Source: Kytococcus schroeteri
GTDB taxonomy: Bacteria; Actinomycetota; Actinomycetes; Actinomycetales; Dermatophilaceae
Assembly (NCBI RefSeq): GCF_002847825.1
Contig: NZ_PKIZ01000014.1
Coordinates: 11,244-75,243 of the forward strand
DNA length: 64,000 nt
Direction: 5' to 3'
Made by a program: the position numbers and the translations under genes. Below the pieces are notes generated by a model. That model was given only the letters and a program-made list of their open reading frames with translations. It searched no databases and was not told the origin of the DNA. Positions 8,070 through 16,739 of the stretch are shown here, one piece after another. Every line of letters starts with the position of its first letter. The first letter of the stretch is position 1.

Positions 8070-11000
8070 GTGAGCACCGAGCCCCAGTCCCCCACCCCCG
8101 TCGGTCGCGCGACGTCCGCCGCGTGGTCGTCCGCCCTCGCCGACTCGGGTGGGCGCAACAGCCTCATCTGGGGTCCGCGGCCGGGCCTGTCCCTGGACCT
8201 GGTGGCCGCCCACCCCGGTGGCGTGGCCAAGCTGCTCTCCGGCCAGCCGGTGCTCCTCAGCGACCTCGTCCGCGCCCCCGGGCCGCGCGCCCGCGCCCTC
8301 GCCACGGCCCTCGCCATCGCCGAGCGCGCGCAGGAGATGGAGGACGACTGGGGCCTGACCACCTGCTTCGTCACCTCCGGCACCGCCACCTGGGACGTCC
8401 CGGGAACGCTCGCCCCGGCCGCCGCGGTGGTGCTTCGCCCGGCCCGGGTCACCGTGGTGGACCCGGCGCGCAGCGAGGTGGAGTTCGCCCTCACCGGCAT
8501 CCCCGAGGTGAACCCGGCCCTACTGCGCTTCCTGCGCGTCTCCCACGGCGTGGACCTCGACCCGGTGGTGCTCGCCGAGATGGTCGACCGCCTCCACGCC
8601 CGCACCGACGACCCGCTGCTGCGCCACCTGGAGATGCTCTGCCGCGCCGTGCCCGGCTTCACGGTCCGCTCGGGGCAGCGCCTGGCCACGCTCACGCACG
8701 CCAAGGACGCCGGCATCGCCGACCTGGCGGAGGTCACCGCCGCGCCCTCGCGCCTGGTCACCCAGCTGGCGGCGGCCACCGGCGGCCGTGACACCAACCC
8801 GGTGGCCCCGCACCTGCCCCGCGTGGCCGGGGTGACCCGCAACGTGGTGTGCCCGCTCGATGCCGTGCAGCTGCAGGTGCTCGACCTGGTGGCCGCCGAG
8901 CAGGACGTCCTCGTGGAGGCCCGCCCGGGCACGGGCCGCACCAGCCTGCGCTCGGCCCTCGTGGCCGATGCCGTGGCGCACGGCCGCACGGTGCTGGTGG
9001 CCGCGGCGGACGCGTCGGTGCGCCGCCAGGTGGCCGCCGTCATCGACAACTGGGCCGAGTCCGAGGTGCCCGTGGCCTGGGGGGTGGCCCGCACGCGTGA
9101 CGAGGAGGTCACCCAGCACGCCGCCCTCACCGCCGCGCTGGAGCGCCTGGTGGAGGGCGGCGACCCGGCCCCGGTGTCCACGGCGGACCCCTCGCGGACG
9201 TCGCTCGACGAGGCCCTGGCACAGCACCTGGGGCACGCGGCCACGGTGCACGACAAGCGCCAGCCGTGGGGCGTGAGCGTCCACGACCTGCACCAGCGCC
9301 TGGCCGCCCTGGCGGGGACGCCGACGCCGCCCTCGGTGGTGGTGCCGCTGGACGACGAGGTGGTGCAGCGCATCAGCGTGGCCGACCTGCCGGGTGTGCA
9401 GGCCGACCTCACGGACCTGGCCCGCCGGGGCGCGTGGTCGGTGCGGGCGCGGGAGAACGCCTGGTTCGGCGTGCACGCCGACGACGAGGCGGAGGCGCAG
9501 CGCCTGGCCGCGGTGGCCCGTGGCCTGGCCGAGGGTCGCCTGCAGCAGGTGCGCGACGACCTCGCCGCCGTGGCTGAGAGCCTCGGGGTGCCGCCGGTCG
9601 GCTCGCTGGAGGAGGGGCTGCGCCTGCTGCGCCTGGCCCGCTCCGTGCGGCTCACCGTGCAGCGCTTCGGGCCCGCCGTGTTCGAGGAGGACCTCGACGC
9701 CTGGTCCGCCGCCCACGGTGGTCGCGCGCCGCGTCCGCTCGGTGGGCTGCAGGCCCGCCGGACCCGCGCCCACGTGCGCGAGCTGCTGCAGGAGCACGGT
9801 GCCGACCCGCAGGAGGGCGTGGCCGCGGCCGTGGCCCAGGCGGTGAGCACCGGGCACCGGCTGGCGGGGTGGCCGGGCCGCCGCGCGGACGCCCCCGTGG
9901 AGCCGCTGGGCGCTGAGCTGACGGCGGCCTCCGAGCGCTTCGAGTCGGTCTACGACGACGTGGTCTGGTTCGGCACGCACCTCTCCGGCGAGGAGGGGGC
10001 GGAGCTCCCCGCGGCGGACCTGGACGCGCTGCAGCAGCGGATGCAGCGGCTCGTCGCCCACCCCGAGGGCGCCGCGGTGCTGGCCGATGTCTCGCCTCGC
10101 TGGCGTGAGCTGGCCGGCCGGGGCCTGGAGCCGGTGTTGCGGGAGTTCTCGCGCCGTGCGGTGCCCACCGAGCGGGTGGCCACCGAGGTGGAGCACGTGT
10201 GGATCCGCGCCGTGCTGGCGATGATGGAGCGCGCCACCCCGGAGCTCACCACGCACGACCGCGAGTCCGCCCTGGCCGGCGTGGCCGCGCTCGAGGAGGC
10301 CGTCACCGCCTCGCACACCGCCGCGCGGGAGGCCGTGGCGCAGGGGGTGCACACGGCCCGGGTCGCGCTGGGTCGCTCCCGCCGTGCGGCCGCCCTGCTG
10401 GAGGCCGCACGCCGTGACGGCCCGTGGGGCCTGGCCGAGTGGTGGCGCCGCGCCCCGGACGTGATGCGGGCGCTCACCCCCGTGGTGGTGGCCTCGCCGT
10501 GGGTGGTGGCCGACGCGCTGCCCGCCTCGGCGCGGCTGGACCTGGTGGTCGTGGACGACCTCACGGGCACCACGCCGGCGCGCGTGGCCGCCGCGCTGGG
10601 CCGTGCCCGCACCTTGGTGGGCTTCGGTGACCCGGAGGTCTCGCGCCCGCGCGAGCCGCAGCCGAGCACCCCGGGCGAGCCGACCGCCCCGGCCGTGGGC
10701 GAGTCCGCCTGGGTCGTCCTGGCACGGCGCGTGCCGCAGCTGGCGCTGGCCACCGCCTGGCGTCCCCTCTCGGCCGACCTGGAGCCCCCGGTTCCGGGCC
10801 GCACGCCGCTGGCCGCGGTGCCGGGGCTGCGGTCGACGGTGCGCACCCGCCACGTGGTGGAGCAGGAGTCCGTGCCGCAGGCCGTCTGGGAGCTCGTCCG
10901 TGGCGCCCTCGCGCAGCCCTCGGGCACGCAGTCGGTGCTGGTGACCCCGCCCACCGATGCCGAGGCCACCTGGTGGCGCCAGCGCCTCGACCGGCACCTG

Positions 11001-11657
11001 GAGGGCGACCACTACACGGCGGCCGTGCGCGGCAACGTCACCGTGCTGCCGTGGCGTCGCGCCGTCCGCACCACGGCCGACGTGGTGGTGGTGCTGGCCG
11101 ACGGGCACGGCGAGCTGCTGGGCGAGGTCGTGGCCGCCCCGGGCACCGACCGGCTGGTGCTGCCGGTGCTGCGCCGGGCGCGTCGTGCCCTGGACCTCGT
11201 GGTCACCCGCTCGTCGGAGGACGAGCTGCGCGCCGCCCGTTCCGTCCCGGACACCGCCGGTGGTCTGCTGACCCGCTGGTTCGACGCCCCGCCGGTGGGT
11301 GGCAGGGCCGTGGCCGATGCGGATCTGCCGCCTTTGCACGCGCGCTTCGTGCGCCGCCTGCGGGCCGAGGGCCTCGTGGTGCGCCCGGTGCACCACGCCC
11401 TGCTGGGCTGGGTGCTGCACGTCGCCCCGGGTCCTCGCCGTCCGGAGATCACCACCATCCTGTTCGACGAGCCGGTGACCCGCCGCGACGTCGAGGTGGA
11501 CGCCCACGTGCGCGTCTGGCCCGAGCAGCTGCGCCGGGCCGGCTGGCTCGTGGAGCAGGTCTCGAGCCTGGACCTGCACCGTGACCTGGGCCGTGAGGCG
11601 ATGCGGGTGCGCAACGGCGTGCTGCGCGCTGCCGCGCAGCAGTCGGGTCGCGCGTGA
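8070..11657 (+). CDS. Large degenerate superfamily 1 helicase-like protein (DUF4011-type N-terminus)
   Basis: A 1195-residue protein resembling actinobacterial DUF4011/AAA-type SF1 helicases: the N-terminus has WSSALADSGGRNSLIWGP. The nucleotide-binding motifs are altered. Walker A is PGTGRTSL (Arg instead of Lys), the motif II region reads LVVVDDLTG instead of DEA(S/H), and motif III reads GFGDPE instead of GDPKQ. The C-terminal part (DRLVLPVLRRARRALDLVVTR) resembles motif VI of such helicases. It probably binds nucleic acid or nucleotide but may not hydrolyse ATP. TACCCT at 8058-8063 lies 6 nt before the GTG, suggesting leaderless expression. It overlaps the small downstream gene by 4 nt. 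Confidence 0.75.
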   Translation: MSTEPQSPTPVGRATSAAWSSALADSGGRNSLIWGPRPGLSLDLVAAHPGGVAKLLSGQPVLLSDLVRAPGPRARALATALAIAERAQEMEDDWGLTTCFVTSGTATWDVPGTLAPAAAVVLRPARVTVVDPARSEVEFALTGIPEVNPALLRFLRVSHGVDLDPVVLAEMVDRLHARTDDPLLRHLEMLCRAVPGFTVRSGQRLATLTHAKDAGIADLAEVTAAPSRLVTQLAAATGGRDTNPVAPHLPRVAGVTRNVVCPLDAVQLQVLDLVAAEQDVLVEARPGTGRTSLRSALVADAVAHGRTVLVAAADASVRRQVAAVIDNWAESEVPVAWGVARTRDEEVTQHAALTAALERLVEGGDPAPVSTADPSRTSLDEALAQHLGHAATVHDKRQPWGVSVHDLHQRLAALAGTPTPPSVVVPLDDEVVQRISVADLPGVQADLTDLARRGAWSVRARENAWFGVHADDEAEAQRLAAVARGLAEGRLQQVRDDLAAVAESLGVPPVGSLEEGLRLLRLARSVRLTVQRFGPAVFEEDLDAWSAAHGGRAPRPLGGLQARRTRAHVRELLQEHGADPQEGVAAAVAQAVSTGHRLAGWPGRRADAPVEPLGAELTAASERFESVYDDVVWFGTHLSGEEGAELPAADLDALQQRMQRLVAHPEGAAVLADVSPRWRELAGRGLEPVLREFSRRAVPTERVATEVEHVWIRAVLAMMERATPELTTHDRESALAGVAALEEAVTASHTAAREAVAQGVHTARVALGRSRRAAALLEAARRDGPWGLAEWWRRAPDVMRALTPVVVASPWVVADALPASARLDLVVVDDLTGTTPARVAAALGRARTLVGFGDPEVSRPREPQPSTPGEPTAPAVGESAWVVLARRVPQLALATAWRPLSADLEPPVPGRTPLAAVPGLRSTVRTRHVVEQESVPQAVWELVRGALAQPSGTQSVLVTPPTDAEATWWRQRLDRHLEGDHYTAAVRGNVTVLPWRRAVRTTADVVVVLADGHGELLGEVVAAPGTDRLVLPVLRRARRALDLVVTRSSEDELRAARSVPDTAGGLLTRWFDAPPVGGRAVADADLPPLHARFVRRLRAEGLVVRPVHHALLGWVLHVAPGPRRPEITTILFDEPVTRRDVEVDAHVRVWPEQLRRAGWLVEQVSSLDLHRDLGREAMRVRNGVLRAAAQQSGRA

Positions 11658-11917
11658 CCGGGCGCGCCCACCGCCGGGTGGTCGCCCCCTCCACGGCGGT
11701 GGGGGCGGTGGACTGGGAGGACTCGACGCCTCGCACCCGGGACGGTGCGGAGGACGAGCCCGCCGGCGCCGGCCCTGCGGCGGCAGGACCCGCCCGTGGT
11801 GTGTCCGGGGGCGCTCCCGGCCCCGCCACACCCGGGGCCCGGCGCGTGGTGAGCGAGCGTCCCTTCTCGGCGGCCGACAGCCGGTGGCTGGAGGACCGCC
11901 CGCCCCACTGGGGCTGA
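11654..11917 (+). CDS. Small hypothetical protein coupled to the helicase-like gene
   Basis: An 87-residue Pro/Gly/Arg-rich, probably disordered protein that starts on a GTGA overlap with the helicase-like gene and ends in the ordered-looking tail DSRWLEDRPPHWG. I recall WL..(E/Q)RPPHW(G/E/D) tails on small actinobacterial proteins in this context, which supports a real gene despite low complexity. The function is unknown; it may be an accessory subunit of the upstream protein. Confidence 0.6.
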   Translation: MTGRAHRRVVAPSTAVGAVDWEDSTPRTRDGAEDEPAGAGPAAAGPARGVSGGAPGPATPGARRVVSERPFSAADSRWLEDRPPHWG

Positions 11918-11950
11918 CGCCCGCACGGCGCGCCCCCTCCCCGGCACAGC

Positions 11951-11987
11951 ACGACGCCGCCGCACCTGTCGGGTGCGGCGGCGTCGT
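11951..11987. terminator. Inverted repeat between convergent genes
   Basis: A perfect 16-bp stem (11951-11966 with 11972-11987; ACGACGCCGCCGCACC and its complement) with a 5-nt loop sits between the 87-residue protein gene and mscL, which converge here. Confidence 0.75.
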
Positions 11988-12032
11988 CGTCAGCGGGCGC
12001 TCGGCGCCGGGGCCGGGTCACCGGCCGGGGGC

Positions 12033-12410
12033 TCACAGCCCGCGGTTGGCCTTGAGCAGGTCGCGGATCTCGGCGAGCACCTCGGAGTCGGTCTCGGGGA
12101 CCTCCAGGCCGCGACGCTCGTTGAACTTGTTCATCGGCAGCACGAACACGAAGTACACGACGGCGGCGGTGATCAGGAAGGTGATCAGCGCGGTGATGAT
12201 GGCGCCGAAGTCCATGAAGGTGGCCGGGTTGGACGAGCGCAGGCGGAAGCCCAGACCGTCGGCGTTCACGCCACCGACGGCGGCGAGGATCGGGTTGATG
12301 AGGTTCTCGACGACCTTGTTGACCACGGCGGCGAAGGCCGAGCCGATGACGACCGCGACGGCCAGCTCGATGACGTTGCCGCGCATGATGAAGTCCTTGA
12401 AACCCTGCAT
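12033..12410 (-). CDS. mscL: Large-conductance mechanosensitive channel MscL
   Basis: A 125-residue protein with the MscL N-terminal helix MQGFKDFIMRGNVIELAVAV, the first transmembrane helix VIGSAFAAVVNKVVENLI, a periplasmic loop, the second helix AIITALITFLITAAVVYFVF and a C-terminal amphipathic helix (SEVLAEIRDLLKAN). It forms a pentameric pore that opens on membrane tension during hypo-osmotic shock. The start at 12410 gives the family-standard N-terminus and has AGGAG just upstream; a start 12 codons earlier is open but lacks family similarity. Confidence 0.96.
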   Translation of the reverse strand: MQGFKDFIMRGNVIELAVAVVIGSAFAAVVNKVVENLINPILAAVGGVNADGLGFRLRSSNPATFMDFGAIITALITFLITAAVVYFVFVLPMNKFNERRGLEVPETDSEVLAEIRDLLKANRGL

Positions 12411-12491
12411 GGTGGTGCTCCTGAAGCTGTGGGGGGGGTGAACCACCGGGTGCGGGGGTCCAGGCCCGCAGACTATCCGGGGCAGGGCCCC

Positions 12492-13217
12492 TCACCCCGC
12501 CACTTTGGTGCGTGAGTCGTCACTTTTTTCCGGATCGTCCGGCCCCAGGGCCCCGGCCCCCTTTCCAGCGGGTGCCACCAGCACCACCGCCACCGGCGTG
12601 TCCAGGCCCGTGGCCGCACCGCCCGCGCCGGCCACCGCGTCGGACTCCTCGGGCGTGAGCGCCACCCACAGCCCACCCACCGCATCGGGTGACTCGGGGT
12701 CGGGTGCCACGCTGCCGCGCACGGTGGCCCGTCTCGCCACGGTCCGGCCGGTCTCCCGCTCGATGAGCCGCACCGTGGACCCGCTGCCGGCGGCCTGCAG
12801 CACCGGCGGGTCGAGCACCGGGAGGAAGACCAGCTCCTGCCCGGCCGGCACCTGGCGCCCGTCGGGCAGCAGCGCCCGTTCGGTCACCGGGTCGCCGGCC
12901 GCCAGCGGCACGGCCACTGTGCGTCCCACCAGTGCGTCCGCCCCGACCGGCGACCAGGTGACCGCGTCCTGCGGCAGCTCCACCTCCTCGAGGTGCTCCT
13001 CGGCCAAGGGGGTGCCGGGGGCCACGTCGCCGGCCGCCACCACTGCACGGGCGGTCTCCGGCGGGGGTGGTGCCACGGCCTGCACCCCCGTGCCCACGGC
13101 CAGGGCCGCGCAGGCGACGGCCCCCGCGCGCCGCCATCGGCGCACGCGGTGGGCCGCCGGGCGGTCGCTCGTGGCGGGAGTGCGGTCGCGTCGGCGCAGG
13201 CGGCGCAGCAGGTCCAT
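12492..13217 (-). CDS. SAF-domain protein with N-terminal membrane anchor
   Basis: A 241-residue protein. A basic N-terminus and one hydrophobic helix (AGAVACAALAVGTGVQAV) are followed by a SAF domain (VVAAGDVAPGTPLAEEHLEE..., GRTVAVPLAAGDPVTERAL), as in CpaB/RcpC and other periplasmic binding proteins. The rest is extracytoplasmic and acidic. The ATG at 13217 has GGAGGAGG just upstream; an open frame continues further 5' but overlaps the FmdB gene. Homologues sit between mscL and the FmdB-type gene in other actinobacteria. The role is unknown; no other pilus genes are nearby. Confidence 0.75.
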   Translation of the reverse strand: MDLLRRLRRRDRTPATSDRPAAHRVRRWRRAGAVACAALAVGTGVQAVAPPPPETARAVVAAGDVAPGTPLAEEHLEEVELPQDAVTWSPVGADALVGRTVAVPLAAGDPVTERALLPDGRQVPAGQELVFLPVLDPPVLQAAGSGSTVRLIERETGRTVARRATVRGSVAPDPESPDAVGGLWVALTPEESDAVAGAGGAATGLDTPVAVVLVAPAGKGAGALGPDDPEKSDDSRTKVAG

Positions 13218-13252
13218 GGGTCCTCCTCCGGGTGTCGTCCGGGAGGAGCGTC

Positions 13253-13292
13253 GCGGCCCGGCTCCTCCGCGTGTGTGGGGGAGCCGGGCCGC
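13253..13292 (-). terminator. Hairpin downstream of the FmdB-type gene
   Basis: A 13-bp perfect stem, GCGGCCCGGCTCC at 13253-13265 with its complement at 13280-13292, lies 54 nt after the stop of the minus-strand zinc-ribbon gene and before the SAF gene. Confidence 0.6.
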
Positions 13293-13345
13293 CTGTGGAT
13301 GCCGGGAGGGGGAGTGTTCCCCCTCCACAGCCAATGGGTCGTCGG

Positions 13346-13561
13346 TCAGTCGCCGGACCCGCCGGAGTCCCCGCCACCGGAGGGGCCACGGCTGTCGGTG
13401 CGGTAGAAGCCGCCGCCCTTGAAGGTCACGCCGACGGTGCCGTACACCTTGCGCAGCTTCCCCTCGCACTGCGGGCAGGTGGTGAGGGCGTCGTCGGTCA
13501 TCTTCTGGTTCACGTCGAAGGCGTTGTCGCACGCCGTGCACGCGTAGGAGTAGGTGGGCAT
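13346..13561 (-). CDS. FmdB-family zinc-ribbon protein
   Basis: A 71-residue protein starting MPTYSYACTACDNAFD with two CxxC pairs (CTAC and CPQC), which form a one-zinc ribbon, followed by the family phrase GVTFKGGGFYRTDSR and a Gly/Ser tail. It is the equivalent of Rv0991c, a redox-regulated chaperone-like protein in mycobacteria. An ATTTTA/TAAAAT -10 element (13569-13574, minus strand) is 7 nt before the ATG, within the end of the upstream gene, so it likely has its own leaderless promoter. Confidence 0.88.
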   Translation of the reverse strand: MPTYSYACTACDNAFDVNQKMTDDALTTCPQCEGKLRKVYGTVGVTFKGGGFYRTDSRGPSGGGDSGGSGD

Positions 13562-13571
13562 GGGGCGGATT

Positions 13572-14192
13572 TTACGGCGTCTCCGCGCCCCGCCCGCCGC
13601 CGAACCAGGTGGTCCCGGCCGGCCGCAGCACCCCGTCCACCGGCAGGTCGTGCGCCTCGTGCGGCACGCGGTCCACCAGCTCGACGTCGTGCAGCAGGGT
13701 CACCACCCGCACCCCCTCGCGACGCCGCGGCAGGGTGCGGTCGTAGCAGCCGCCGCCCTGGCCCAGGCGCATCCCCGCTCGGTCCACGGCCAGCCCCGGG
13801 GTGAGCACCAGGTCGGCCTCCGCGATGCCGTCGAGCCCCATCGCGGGACCGAGCCCCACCGCGTCGTCCGCCACCACGTCACCCGCGGGAAGGCCCCGCA
13901 CCTCCGCCCAGTCCAGCGAGAGGTCGGGCAGCGTCAGCGGCACGAGCACGCGCACCCCCTCGTCCAGCAGGGCACGGGTCAGGGCGGCGGTGGGCGGCTC
14001 GGTACGCCAGGCGGTGAACAGCGTCACCGTCCGCGCCCCCTCGCCCCGCACCAGCTCGATGCCGTGGCGCGCCAGGGCGGCGCCGTCCGCGGCGTGCCGT
14101 TCGCACGCGGCCCACTCGCGGCGTGCGGCCCGCACCACGCGGCGTGCCTCCTTCTTGTCGGCGGGCAGCTCCAGGGGCAGGTCGGTGGCCAT
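13572..14192 (-). CDS. 5-formyltetrahydrofolate cyclo-ligase
   Basis: A 206-residue enzyme of the 5-FTHF cyclo-ligase (MTHFS) family, which converts 5-formyl-THF to 5,10-methenyl-THF with ATP. Visible signatures: an N-terminal helix with basic residues (ADKKEARRVVRAARREW), and the ATP-binding loop near the C-terminus, RLGQGGGCYDRTLPRR. The equivalent in mycobacteria is Rv0992c, also divergent from galU. GATACT (14199-14204 on the minus strand) lies 6 nt before the ATG, indicating a leaderless message. Confidence 0.92.
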   Translation of the reverse strand: MATDLPLELPADKKEARRVVRAARREWAACERHAADGAALARHGIELVRGEGARTVTLFTAWRTEPPTAALTRALLDEGVRVLVPLTLPDLSLDWAEVRGLPAGDVVADDAVGLGPAMGLDGIAEADLVLTPGLAVDRAGMRLGQGGGCYDRTLPRRREGVRVVTLLHDVELVDRVPHEAHDLPVDGVLRPAGTTWFGGGRGAETP

Positions 14193-14292
14193 GCAGGCAG
14201 TATCCCGCCGACCCCGCGGCGGACCCGCCCCGAGACGGCTCCGTCCCCCGGTGGGACGGGCGGGGCCCGGCCGGGTCGCCTACTGTGGGCCC
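14193..14292. promoter_or_regulatory. Divergent leaderless promoter region, 5-FTHF ligase / galU
   Basis: This 100-bp interval has two outward -10 boxes: GATACT at 14199-14204 on the minus strand and TACTGT at 14281-14286 on the plus strand. Each ends 6 nt before its start codon, so transcription should begin at or next to the first codon base. No Shine-Dalgarno sequence is present on either side. Confidence 0.6.
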
Positions 14293-15213
14293 ATGACGAC
14301 GCGACGCCCGGTCCGCAAGGCCGTGATCCCCGTGGCGGGTCTGGGGACCCGCTTCCTGCCCGCCACCAAGGCCATCCCCAAGGAGATGCTGCCGGTGGTG
14401 GACAAGCCCGCCATCCAGTACGTGGTGGAGGAGGCCGTGCGCGCCGGCGTGGGCAACGTGGTGATGGTGACCGGCCGCAACAAGGGCGCGCTGGAGGACC
14501 ACTTCGACCGCCACTGGGAGCTCGAGAAGGCCCTGGAGAAGAAGGGCGACGACCTGCGCCTGCGCCGGGTGCAGAAGTCCAACGAGATGGGCAGCCCCCA
14601 CTTCGTGCGCCAGGGTGAGCCCAAGGGCCTGGGCCATGCCGTGCTCTGCGGCCGCCCGCACGTGGGCGACGAGCCGTTCGCGGTGCTGCTGGGCGACGAC
14701 CTCATCGGCGCCGGGGACCACCTCCTGGAGCAGATGATGGAGGTGCAGCAGGAGCGCGGCGGCTGCGTCGTGGCCCTGATGGAGGTGCCGGCCGACCAGG
14801 TCAACCTGTACGGCTGCGCGGCCATCGAGGGCGAGCCCGACGCCGACGGCGTGGTGAAGGTGACCGGGCTGGTGGAGAAGCCGGACCCGGCCGACGCGCC
14901 GAGCAACCTGGCCATCATCGGCCGCTACGTGCTGGACCCGAGCATCTTCGACGTGCTGGAGGACCTGCCCCCGGGTCGTGGCAACGAGATCCAGCTGACC
15001 GACGCCCTGCAGGAGCGCGCCACCGCCACCGGTGAGGGCGCCGGGGTGTGGGGCGTGGTCTTCCGCGGCGACCGGTACGACACCGGCGACCGCCTGGACT
15101 ACCTCAAGGCCGTGGTGCGTCTGGGCCGCCGGCACGGCGAGTTCGGCGAGGAGTTCGACGCCTGGCTGCGCGAGTACGTGCAGGGTCTGGACGTCCCGAC
15201 CACCGACGCCTGA
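14293..15213 (+). CDS. galU: UTP-glucose-1-phosphate uridylyltransferase
   Basis: A 306-residue nucleotidyltransferase that makes UDP-glucose for cell-wall and trehalose precursors. The nucleotide-binding signature is GLGTRFLPATKAIPKEMLPV, followed by DKPAIQYVVEEA, LLGDDLIGAG and the sugar-phosphate region GLVEKPDPADAPSNLAIIGRY. The length is typical. It diverges from the 5-FTHF ligase gene and precedes a RimJ-like gene, as in mycobacteria (Rv0993). A leaderless start is likely (TACTGT then 6 nt). Confidence 0.96.
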   Translation: MTTRRPVRKAVIPVAGLGTRFLPATKAIPKEMLPVVDKPAIQYVVEEAVRAGVGNVVMVTGRNKGALEDHFDRHWELEKALEKKGDDLRLRRVQKSNEMGSPHFVRQGEPKGLGHAVLCGRPHVGDEPFAVLLGDDLIGAGDHLLEQMMEVQQERGGCVVALMEVPADQVNLYGCAAIEGEPDADGVVKVTGLVEKPDPADAPSNLAIIGRYVLDPSIFDVLEDLPPGRGNEIQLTDALQERATATGEGAGVWGVVFRGDRYDTGDRLDYLKAVVRLGRRHGEFGEEFDAWLREYVQGLDVPTTDA

Positions 15214-15233
15214 GCGCCCGCCTCCGTACGACC

Positions 15234-15854
15234 GTGGCCCGCACCGTCGCCTGGCCCGTGTGCCCCGAGGGGCTCACTCCGGCCGGCGAGGTGGTGCGGC
15301 TCCGCCCCCTGGTGCGGGGCGACTGGCCGGCCTACCTGCGGCTGCGGCGCGCCAACCTCGGGCACCTCACCCCGGGCACGGCCGACGACCCGGACGCCCC
15401 CGGGCTGGGGGCGGTGCCGCCGGTGCGGGCGGCCTTCCACCGGATGGTGCGTCGCGCCCGCCCGGAGGCGCTCTCCGGGGCGGCGCTGCACTGGGGCGTC
15501 GAGTACCGCGGCGAGCTCGCCGGCGAGATGGTGCTCGACGACATCCGGTGGGGTGGGCACCGGTCGGCCTCGGCGGGGTACTGGGTGGACAGTGCGGTGA
15601 CCGGTCGGGGTGTGGGGCGCACCGCGCTGCGGCTTGCTCTGGACCACGCGCTCGGGCCGGTGGGCCTGCACCGTGTGGAGGTGGCGGTGGCCGTGGACAA
15701 CGCCACCTCCCTGGCGATGGTGGGGGCCCTCGGCCTGCGCGAGGAGGGGCTGCGGCGGGCCGCGGTGTTCATCGACGGGGCGTGGCGCGACCACCGCGTC
15801 TTCGCCGTGACGGCCCCGGAGTGGGGACCGTCCGGGGTGGTGCGCGAACCGTGA
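15234..15854 (+). CDS. RimJ/RimL-type GNAT acetyltransferase
   Basis: A 206-residue GNAT. VVRLRPLVRGDWPAYLRLRR marks the first strand and helix of this subfamily. AGYWVDSAVTGRGVGRTALRLAL is the acetyl-CoA loop (the Q/RxxGxG/A pattern appears as RGVGRT), followed by HRVEVAVAVDNATSLAMVGALGLREEG and the ending W.DHRVFAVTAPEW. It probably acetylates an N-terminal amino group or an antibiotic-like amine; the substrate is unknown. It corresponds to Rv0995, which in other genomes is separated from galU by moeA/glp; here the gap is only about 20 nt. The GTG start is the first in frame after galU. Confidence 0.85.
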   Translation: MARTVAWPVCPEGLTPAGEVVRLRPLVRGDWPAYLRLRRANLGHLTPGTADDPDAPGLGAVPPVRAAFHRMVRRARPEALSGAALHWGVEYRGELAGEMVLDDIRWGGHRSASAGYWVDSAVTGRGVGRTALRLALDHALGPVGLHRVEVAVAVDNATSLAMVGALGLREEGLRRAAVFIDGAWRDHRVFAVTAPEWGPSGVVREP

Positions 15855-15933
15855 CCGGATGTTCACTCTCCGTTGGGGTCGAGGACGTGTGTTGCCCCTG
15901 TGAATCACACCGTTGTGTTTCTAGACTGCGGCC

Positions 15934-16707
15934 ATGCCGCCCAGCCTCCTCGTCCTCGTGCTCGTCGTCCTCGTCTGGGTGGGTTTCGGTGCTCAGTGGT
16001 GGTGGAAGCGACGTGACCACGTGAAGACGGTGAAGTCCATGGACGCCTTCCTGGACGCGATGGAGGCCCTGGAGCAGTCGGTGCGGATGCCCGACCCCCG
16101 CTCGCGCGACCTGGACCACCCTCCAGCGCAGCACGTCTCGCCGACCGCGCAGCTGCAGCCGACGGTCACCGTCAAGCCGCGCCGCGACGAGGCCGACGTG
16201 GCGCGCGCCCACGCTCGGGAGGCCGAGCGCCGCGCCCGCGCGGCTCGCGGCGCCGACCTCTTCACCCTCGGTTCGGTGCGCGACCAGCTTGCCGACGCCT
16301 CCGTGCGCGCCGGCCTGCTGCTGGCCACCGCCCTGGGCCTGCTGGTCTCCCTCGCCGGTGCGCTGGTGGGAGCGCTGAGCTGGTTCTGGGTGGCCCTGTT
16401 CGTGCTCGGGTTCGCCGCCACCGTGGCCTGGTCGCGCAAGTGCGCCGAGATGCAGCTGCGCGGCACCGGGCTGCGCATCACCGGTGTGCGCCGCGGGGCC
16501 CGGGAGGTGCCCGCCGGTGGCCGGTCGGCCTCCGGGCGCTCGCGCTCCGTGGCGGCCCGCCGTGGTCGGTCCTCGGCCCCGACTCGTGCGCAGCGTCCGG
16601 CCCGCCCCGGCCGGCCCACGCACGCGCCCTCGCGTCGCCCGCTGCCCAAGGGTGTCAAGGTCACCGCGGCGCCGCGGTCCCAGCGCCGCACTGCGGCCCG
16701 CCGCTGA
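15934..16707 (+). CDS. GlpR/SepX-like membrane protein (divisome-associated)
   Basis: A 257-residue protein with one N-terminal membrane helix (LLVLVLVVLVWVGFGAQWWW), a charged cytosolic segment, two further helices in the middle (LLLATALGLLVSLAGALVGAL and FWVALFVLGFAATVAW) and a basic C-terminal tail rich in Arg and Ser/Pro. Topology and position after galU and rimJ match Rv0996 (GlpR), known as SepX in Streptomyces. It is linked to cell division and binds the MoeA-like protein Glp. No glp/moeA gene lies beside it here. TAGACT at 15922-15927 is 6 nt before the ATG, so expression is probably leaderless. Confidence 0.75.
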   Translation: MPPSLLVLVLVVLVWVGFGAQWWWKRRDHVKTVKSMDAFLDAMEALEQSVRMPDPRSRDLDHPPAQHVSPTAQLQPTVTVKPRRDEADVARAHAREAERRARAARGADLFTLGSVRDQLADASVRAGLLLATALGLLVSLAGALVGALSWFWVALFVLGFAATVAWSRKCAEMQLRGTGLRITGVRRGAREVPAGGRSASGRSRSVAARRGRSSAPTRAQRPARPGRPTHAPSRRPLPKGVKVTAAPRSQRRTAARR

Positions 16708-16739
16708 GCGGGGCGGGTCGCTGGCCCGCAGCCGGCCGC

